From: Nitrospiraceae bacterium | GTDB lineage: Bacteria > Nitrospirota > Nitrospiria > Nitrospirales > Nitrospiraceae | Length of the DNA: 11,196 nt | Reading direction: 5' to 3' | Assembly (NCBI GenBank): GCA_025934615.1 | Contig: JAICXS010000018.1 | Location: 1 to 11,196 of the forward strand | Shown here: positions 7,141 to 11,196 of the stretch, piece by piece | How positions within the stretch are numbered: position 1 is the first letter of the stretch | Layout of the letters: each line of letters starts with the position of its first letter | The notes under the pieces: generated by a model | Told to the model about the DNA's origin: nothing | Database searches by the model: none | Seen by the model: the letters and a program-made list of their open reading frames with translations, nothing else | Translations under genes and position numbers: made by a program

Positions 7141-7307
7141 GACAGGATGTCAAAAGGTCTTCAGCGAGACCGCAGCGACCGAAGGGGGAAGACGTACTCT
7201 ATGCGATACGTTGAGCCCCTGAGCGATGCGAGAACAAAGCATGGGAAAAGCGCGTCCCGGCGCCCTAGGGAGGGCAGGTGAGAAGAGGCCTTTTTCAACA
7301 TTCTGTC
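7141..7307. repeat. 167-bp element with imperfect terminal inverted repeats
   Basis: The ends are imperfect inverted copies: GACAGGATGTCAAAAGG at 7141 against GACAGAATGTTGAAAAAGG read from 7307 on the other strand, with TCTTC following in both. Between them lie smaller dyads: ACGTA (7192-7196) with TACGT (7207-7211), and GCCCT (7262-7266) with AGGGC (7271-7275). No open frame of note lies inside. The right end overlaps the stop codon of the DUF3108 gene, and the left end sits 18 bases upstream of the fbp -35 box. It could be a small non-autonomous mobile repeat (MITE/REP-like) or a processing or termination region between two transcription units. Its style recalls dispersed intergenic repeats of Nitrospira genomes, but this is from memory and unverified. 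Confidence 0.55.
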
Positions 7308-8109
7308 AACGGATCAGGCGAGCGGCCACCGATCCAATGATGACTTTGGCCTTCATCAAAAGCGGAACGCGGTGCGCATCATTCGTCAGCCATACGCGGA
7401 TGTTGCCTTCGTTGAGGAAGAGTCCCTGAAACGGCATAATCACCAAGAGCCGAATGGCTTCCACCTCCCCGTGCAGTCCCTGGACTTTTTCCACGCCTTC
7501 CGTGCGTACTTCCACGCGATAGTTTTTCTTATCATGGTGGATGTTCAGCATGACGGACGAACCGACTTGAATGGAAGGAAGATTCCGGATGTAATAGAGA
7601 CACGAAATCAGATCATGGGTTCCGGGGGGCATCGGCAACGTCTCACTAGTCCCGTCTTTGATCGACAGCACGGTGCCTGTCGCACGATGAAACGTCACAT
7701 CAAAGTCATTTTTCTTCTTTCCCTCGCGCCGTGTGAACATCAAGTGATAGGGCAGGAGGCTCTCGGCATCGATAATGGATTCGACTCGATTATCGACCGG
7801 ATAGAATTTCGTGACGGTGGGACTCGACTTGGCGGTCGAGAGGAGTTTCAGCGCTCGATGCCCTTCAACAGGGGCAGTGTCCTGCACCTCCATCACGGCG
7901 GTTCCTGCCCGCATTCCAAGGAAGGTGATGGCGTACGTGAAACGTTCCCCGGCAGCGAATGGATGCGCTGAAGCCTGATCGCCTACGGCATTCGTCTCAG
8001 AGTGAATCAGTTGAGCCGAGGAGAACAGCAGTCCAATAAGAAGAAGGATCTGCCGGAAACGGGAGCGTTTCGTCGACAGGCCGACGAACGATGGCAGTCC
8101 CGTGGTCAC
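7306..8109 (-). CDS. Exported DUF3108-family protein
   Basis: A 267-residue protein with a basic N-terminus (KRSRFRQ) and a hydrophobic stretch (about 20-33) that looks like a signal peptide, so it probably acts in the periplasm. The mature part is beta-rich, with GERFTYAITFLGMRAGTA at the start and IRVWLTNDAHRVPLLMKAKVIIGSV near the end, which is how I recognise the DUF3108 family; its biochemical role is not known. The start is GTG at 8109-8107, overlapping the mutase stop codon as GTGA, so it is likely translationally coupled; no other ATG, GTG or TTG occurs before the signal peptide. Placement behind the GDP-mannose genes suggests, but does not prove, a part in envelope polysaccharide work. 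The stop codon lies at the edge of the inverted-repeat element. Confidence 0.85.
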   Translation of the reverse strand: MTTGLPSFVGLSTKRSRFRQILLLIGLLFSSAQLIHSETNAVGDQASAHPFAAGERFTYAITFLGMRAGTAVMEVQDTAPVEGHRALKLLSTAKSSPTVTKFYPVDNRVESIIDAESLLPYHLMFTRREGKKKNDFDVTFHRATGTVLSIKDGTSETLPMPPGTHDLISCLYYIRNLPSIQVGSSVMLNIHHDKKNYRVEVRTEGVEKVQGLHGEVEAIRLLVIMPFQGLFLNEGNIRVWLTNDAHRVPLLMKAKVIIGSVAARLIR

Positions 8110-9413
8110 CTTTCCAGCGAACGCTTGGCCGACTCCAACTCGGATTCAATCACGGTCCGAATGACCGCCAACCGTTCGGGCGTCGAGGCTTCAAACCGCA
8201 GCACTAAGGCCGGTTGGGTATTCGACGCACGGATGAGACCCCATCCGTCATCAAAAGACACACGGATTCCATCGATGGTCACAACGTCCCGAATCGTGAG
8301 ATCCGAACCAGGTAACAGCGACTTCGCCCTCGCATGCTCCACCAATCGACGTTGCACGCGCGTCACGAGTTCAAACTTGTGCGCGTCGGGACAATCGACA
8401 CGAATTTCAGGCGTCACGGCGGTGCGGGGCAGATCTGCAATCAGCGACGAGAGCGGCTTACCAGTCTTCGCAAGAATTTCGACGAGCCGGCACGAGGCAT
8501 AGATCGCATCGTCGTAGCCGAAGTAGCGGTCGGCGAAAAACATGTGCCCCGACATCTCGCCCGCCAGCACGGCCGATTCCTCTTTCATCTTGGCTTTGAT
8601 CAGCGAGTGCCCGGTCTTCCACATAATGGGACGACCGCCACGTTGGCGAATGTCGTCGTAGAGCGTGTGCGAAGCCTTGACCTCGGATAAAATCGTGCTT
8701 CCCGGCCGGCTTTCCAAAATATCCCGCGAGAAAACGACCATGAGACGATCGCCCCACAAAATGTTGCCCTGTTCATCCACCGCGCCGATGCGATCGGCAT
8801 CGCCGTCATAGCCGATTCCCATGTCGGCTTTGGTTTCCTTCACGGTTCGGATGAGATCTTGCAGATTCTCGACCACGGTTGGATCGGGATGATGATTGGG
8901 AAAGCGGCCGTCTACGTTGCAGTACAGCCCAGTCACTCGGCAACCCAATTGCGTCATGGCCTGCTCCGCCACGAGACCGGCGGCCCCGTTGCCGCAATCG
9001 ATAACGACATGCAACGAATCACCCTTCACCGCGGCGAAACTCTGTTTGAGATAGGCGAGATACTCAGGCAGCATGGGCTGCTCCGTGATCTGCCCCGTTC
9101 CCGATGAAAATGTGCCGGCTTCCATAACCTTTCTCAACTGCTGAATGCCTTCGCCATGCAAGGCTTCTTTTCCGAGGCAGAGCTTGAAGCCGTTGTACTC
9201 GGCGGCATTATGGCTTCCCGTGATCATCACGCCGCCATCGACCTTGAGGTGAAAGAGAGAAAAATAGAGGACCGGCGTGGGCACCATGCCGATATCGATG
9301 ACATCCAGGCCGCCGGCCGTCAGGCCGCGGATCAATCGATCGCGCAGCGCGGGAGAACTGTCACGGCCGTCGCGTCCAACCGTCACCGATGTAGCATGCT
9401 GAGCGCGTGCCAC
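8106..9413 (-). CDS. manB: Phosphomannomutase/phosphoglucomutase (AlgC/ManB family), 5' end uncertain
   Basis: Interconverts hexose 6- and 1-phosphates through a phosphoserine; here it likely makes mannose-1-phosphate for GDP-mannose. From the GTG at 9413 it is 435 residues, with TGSHNAAEYNGF (catalytic Ser67), the metal loop DGDADR (Asp203, 205, 207), the sugar-binding GEMSGH (from Gly285) and the phosphate-binding RASNTQP (395-401). All four domains are present, but the usual HNPP is HNAA. Homology clearly extends upstream in the same frame: FREYDIRG (9497-9474), the standard N-terminus, and the 20 or so residues after it. However, between the in-frame stop TGA (9527-9525) and 9413 there is no ATG, GTG or TTG. 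The true start is therefore either unusual, or lost by an indel, or translation starts at 9413 and gives a shortened domain 1. The downstream gene overlaps by four bases. Confidence 0.85.
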   Translation of the reverse strand: MARAQHATSVTVGRDGRDSSPALRDRLIRGLTAGGLDVIDIGMVPTPVLYFSLFHLKVDGGVMITGSHNAAEYNGFKLCLGKEALHGEGIQQLRKVMEAGTFSSGTGQITEQPMLPEYLAYLKQSFAAVKGDSLHVVIDCGNGAAGLVAEQAMTQLGCRVTGLYCNVDGRFPNHHPDPTVVENLQDLIRTVKETKADMGIGYDGDADRIGAVDEQGNILWGDRLMVVFSRDILESRPGSTILSEVKASHTLYDDIRQRGGRPIMWKTGHSLIKAKMKEESAVLAGEMSGHMFFADRYFGYDDAIYASCRLVEILAKTGKPLSSLIADLPRTAVTPEIRVDCPDAHKFELVTRVQRRLVEHARAKSLLPGSDLTIRDVVTIDGIRVSFDDGWGLIRASNTQPALVLRFEASTPERLAVIRTVIESELESAKRSLER

Positions 9414-9514
9414 GGTCGCATAGGCCCGGCCGATCTGCTCGGCAACCGGTTCGGTCAGTTCTTGGCCGACGATGCCTCGAATGTCATATTCTCTGAAAAG
9501 CGCCCTCGGATTCT

Positions 9515-9535
9515 TGTTATTCGTTCACCGTTACT
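9515..9535. repeat. Three 7-bp units at the 5' end of the mutase gene
   Basis: On the minus strand three degenerate heptamers lie end to end: AGTAACG, GTGAACG and AATAACA. They fall between an upstream Shine-Dalgarno-like site (9572-9567) and the first conserved mutase residues, and contain the TGA (9527-9525) that closes the mutase frame. Units of 7 bp shift the frame when gained or lost. Confidence 0.5.
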
Positions 9536-9566
9536 CGACACTACAGACTTCAAATTGAAAAGAAAA

Positions 9567-9572
9567 CCTCCT
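9567..9572 (-). promoter_or_regulatory. Strong Shine-Dalgarno without a matching start
   Basis: AGGAGG (inside CGAGGAGG) is the best ribosome site near the mutase gene. The nearest start-like codon downstream is TTG at 9553-9551, 13 bases away and in a different frame from the mutase; that frame runs about 32 codons and stops. It is probably the original mutase ribosome site, now separated from the coding frame by indels. Confidence 0.5.
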
Positions 9573-9588
9573 CGAGATCATTGAACGA

Positions 9589-11112
9589 TTAACGATCTTT
9601 AAGTCGTCCATAATCATCTTGAAACCGCACGATATCGTCTTCCCCAAGATAGGGACCGTTTTGAACTTCGATGATATGAAGCGTGTCGGCGCCCGGGTTT
9701 TCTAATCGATGCTGTGTTTCCATTGGAATCGCCGTATTGTGCCCAACTGTGAGATCATAGACTTTGCCGCCGCACGTCACCCGCGCGGTCCCGGCAATCA
9801 CGACCCAATGTTCGGTGCGCTGATGGTGCAGTTGAAGCGAGAGCCGGCCGCCTGGATTGACCGTTACACGTTTCACTTTATACCCTGGGCCTTCCTCCAG
9901 CACCGTATACGAACCCCAAGGACGAAACACCGTTCGGTGTTCAAGGTGCTCCGGGGCGCCTTGCTTCTTCAGCATCTCTACGATCGTTTTGACATCCTGC
10001 GCGCGCGACTTCGGACACACTAAGGTGGCGTCAGCGGTATCGACGACGATCATATCGCTCAGACCGATTGTGGCGACCACTCGCTGATCGGCATAGAGCA
10101 CCGAATTATGGCTCTCCAAATCCATCACTTTCCCACTCACCACATTGCGGTTCCGGTCGAGCACGGCCACTTCTTCCAAGCTGCTCCAATTGCCGACGTC
10201 CGACCAGGTAAAGCTGACGGGAATGACCGCCGCTCGGGACGAGCGTTCCATGACACCATGATCGATCGAAACCGACGGCAATTGTTTATGGGCGCCCGTG
10301 AACTCCTCGGACACACCATTCGGCTTCGCCATCGGGGCCAAGGCTTGTACGGCACGCATGAGCGCAGGCTGATGCCGTGCCAGCTCTTCGACAATAACCG
10401 AAGCCCGCCAGACGAACATGCCGCTGTTCCAATAGTAATTCCCCGAACGGAGATAGCGCCTGGCCGTTGGGGCGTCCGGTTTTTCCACGAATCGAGCGAC
10501 GGGATGGCCAACCAATGCGCCAGCGCTCCTGAGACGGATTTTTCGGTTCGGCTGGATGTACCCATATCCCGTTTCCGGTCTGATCGGCGTGACTCCAAAC
10601 GTCACCAGATGGCCATCGGCTGCCAGTCGAGTTGCCAATGACACGGCGGCGCGAAATCGCGCCTCCTCCTTAATGACATGATCGGCGGGAAGCACCAGCA
10701 TGACACCGTCCGGATCGTGTTGCATCACGTGATAGGCCGCCAACGCGATCGCGGGGGCCGTATTCCGTCCTTCGGGCTCCAAAAGAAAATTGTTCTGAAG
10801 CGCATCCTTCCATTCGGCAAGTTGAAAACGGATAGACTCGGCCTGCAAGGCATTGGTGGAAATACAAATATGGTCAGGCGTCGCGCAGCCCAACACGCGA
10901 CGCACGGTTTGCTGAATCAACGTCTCCCCGCCCATGATTCGAAGCAGTTGTTTAGGATAGAGATGGCGGCTCAGCGGCCAAAATCGGGTGCCGCTTCCGC
11001 CGGCGAGGATCACCGCATAGAGATGGGCATTCGAGGTTCGGGAGGAACCGTTCAACGTTCGACGTTTGGCGTTCGGCGTTTGAGAGACGGGATGACGTTT
11101 TCTCACCGGCAT
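9589..11112 (-). CDS. manC: Mannose-1-phosphate guanylyltransferase / mannose-6-phosphate isomerase
   Basis: A bifunctional cytosolic enzyme: the C-terminal domain converts fructose-6-phosphate to mannose-6-phosphate and the N-terminal domain makes GDP-mannose from mannose-1-phosphate and GTP. The 507-residue product has the nucleotidyltransferase signature VILAGGSGTRFWPLSR (from Val34) with PKQLL, then FVEKPD (208-213) and the YYWNSGMF stretch; the type II isomerase cupin occupies about 395-503, with FRPWGSY, QLHHQRTEHW (metal-binding His and Glu) and YLGEDDIVRFQDDYGR. The ATG at 11112 has AAGGA four bases upstream. The first 30 or so residues are an unusual basic extension, partly encoded by a 7-bp repeat; most relatives begin near HLYAVILAGG. 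The mutase that acts between its two reactions follows directly. Confidence 0.95.
   Translation of the reverse strand: MPVRKRHPVSQTPNAKRRTLNGSSRTSNAHLYAVILAGGSGTRFWPLSRHLYPKQLLRIMGGETLIQQTVRRVLGCATPDHICISTNALQAESIRFQLAEWKDALQNNFLLEPEGRNTAPAIALAAYHVMQHDPDGVMLVLPADHVIKEEARFRAAVSLATRLAADGHLVTFGVTPIRPETGYGYIQPNRKIRLRSAGALVGHPVARFVEKPDAPTARRYLRSGNYYWNSGMFVWRASVIVEELARHQPALMRAVQALAPMAKPNGVSEEFTGAHKQLPSVSIDHGVMERSSRAAVIPVSFTWSDVGNWSSLEEVAVLDRNRNVVSGKVMDLESHNSVLYADQRVVATIGLSDMIVVDTADATLVCPKSRAQDVKTIVEMLKKQGAPEHLEHRTVFRPWGSYTVLEEGPGYKVKRVTVNPGGRLSLQLHHQRTEHWVVIAGTARVTCGGKVYDLTVGHNTAIPMETQHRLENPGADTLHIIEVQNGPYLGEDDIVRFQDDYGRLKDR
11047..11081. repeat. Five 7-bp repeats inside the 5' end of manC
   Basis: Five contiguous heptamers with minus-strand consensus RAACGYY (for example AAACGCC, GAACGTT) run through codons about 11-22 of manC. 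Since 7 is not a multiple of 3, successive units are read in different frames. The stretch codes for a Thr/Asn/Arg-rich segment not expected in the enzyme family. Confidence 0.65.
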
Positions 11113-11141
11113 ACTATCCTTCTTGCCCCCGGCTCCCAGAG

Positions 11142-11172
11142 CCTCGAACCTCGACCGTCGACCCTCGACCCT
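11142..11172. repeat. Four and a half 7-bp repeats upstream of manC
   Basis: On the plus strand heptamers of the type CCTCGAC repeat four times with single-base changes, plus a partial fifth. They lie about 30 bases upstream of the manC start codon. A small dyad (GGCTC, CCA, GAGCC at 11131-11143) lies between the repeat and the ribosome site. No promoter boxes were recognised in 11113-11196. Confidence 0.65.
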
Positions 11173-11196
11173 GTGGTTTTGTCGTGCGAACCCACA

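Noticed and set aside
7070..7153. Longer fbp frame starting at 7153
   Set aside because: The extra 28 codons have no family similarity, overlap the promoter and begin inside the inverted-repeat element.
7372..7971. 199-codon open frame on the plus strand
   Set aside because: It lies wholly opposite the DUF3108 gene and shows no motifs or ribosome site of its own.
9486..9553. Small frame from TTG 9553 after the AGGAGG site as a leader peptide
   Set aside because: It shows no leader-like features, spacing to the ribosome site is long, and it is better explained as the displaced 5' end of the mutase gene.

Overview
The window looks like a chromosomal piece of a GC-rich, Gram-negative bacterium. 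Gene content and intergenic style fit Nitrospira (Nitrospirota), but that is an inference from protein flavour and repeat-rich gene borders, not a database result. Every credible gene is on the minus strand, so the window reads from right to left. The large plus-strand frames are shadows of these genes.

Right part (about 11112 to 7306): a bifunctional mannose-1-phosphate guanylyltransferase/mannose-6-phosphate isomerase, a phosphomannomutase/phosphoglucomutase, and an exported DUF3108 protein joined to the mutase by a 4-bp stop/start overlap. The mutase is odd: its conserved N-terminal motif is encoded upstream of every usual start codon, next to a degenerate 7-bp repeat and downstream of a strong but orphan Shine-Dalgarno site. 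A 167-bp stretch with imperfect terminal inverted repeats (7141-7307) then separates this group from the next.

Middle (7123 to 5034): a good sigma-70-type promoter drives class I fructose-1,6-bisphosphatase, followed by class I (DhnA-type) fructose-bisphosphate aldolase. Together with the right part this gives a continuous path from triose phosphates through fructose-6-phosphate to GDP-mannose, as expected for an autotroph that builds hexoses by gluconeogenesis.

Left part (4941 to 1): a membrane-anchored HtrA/Deg protease, a YacL-like membrane protein with PIN and TRAM domains, the isoprenoid genes ispD and ispF, serine acetyltransferase cysE, and a decayed nucleotidyltransferase gene whose start overlaps the cysE stop and which runs off the window. 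The genes are closely spaced and probably co-transcribed.

No tRNA, rRNA, CRISPR array, transposase or phage gene was seen, and no new multi-gene system. The least explained features lie at gene borders: short degenerate 7- to 8-bp tandem repeats at several junctions (some reaching into coding sequence), the 167-bp inverted-repeat element, dyads near the ispF and cysE start sites, and the disturbed mutase 5' end.
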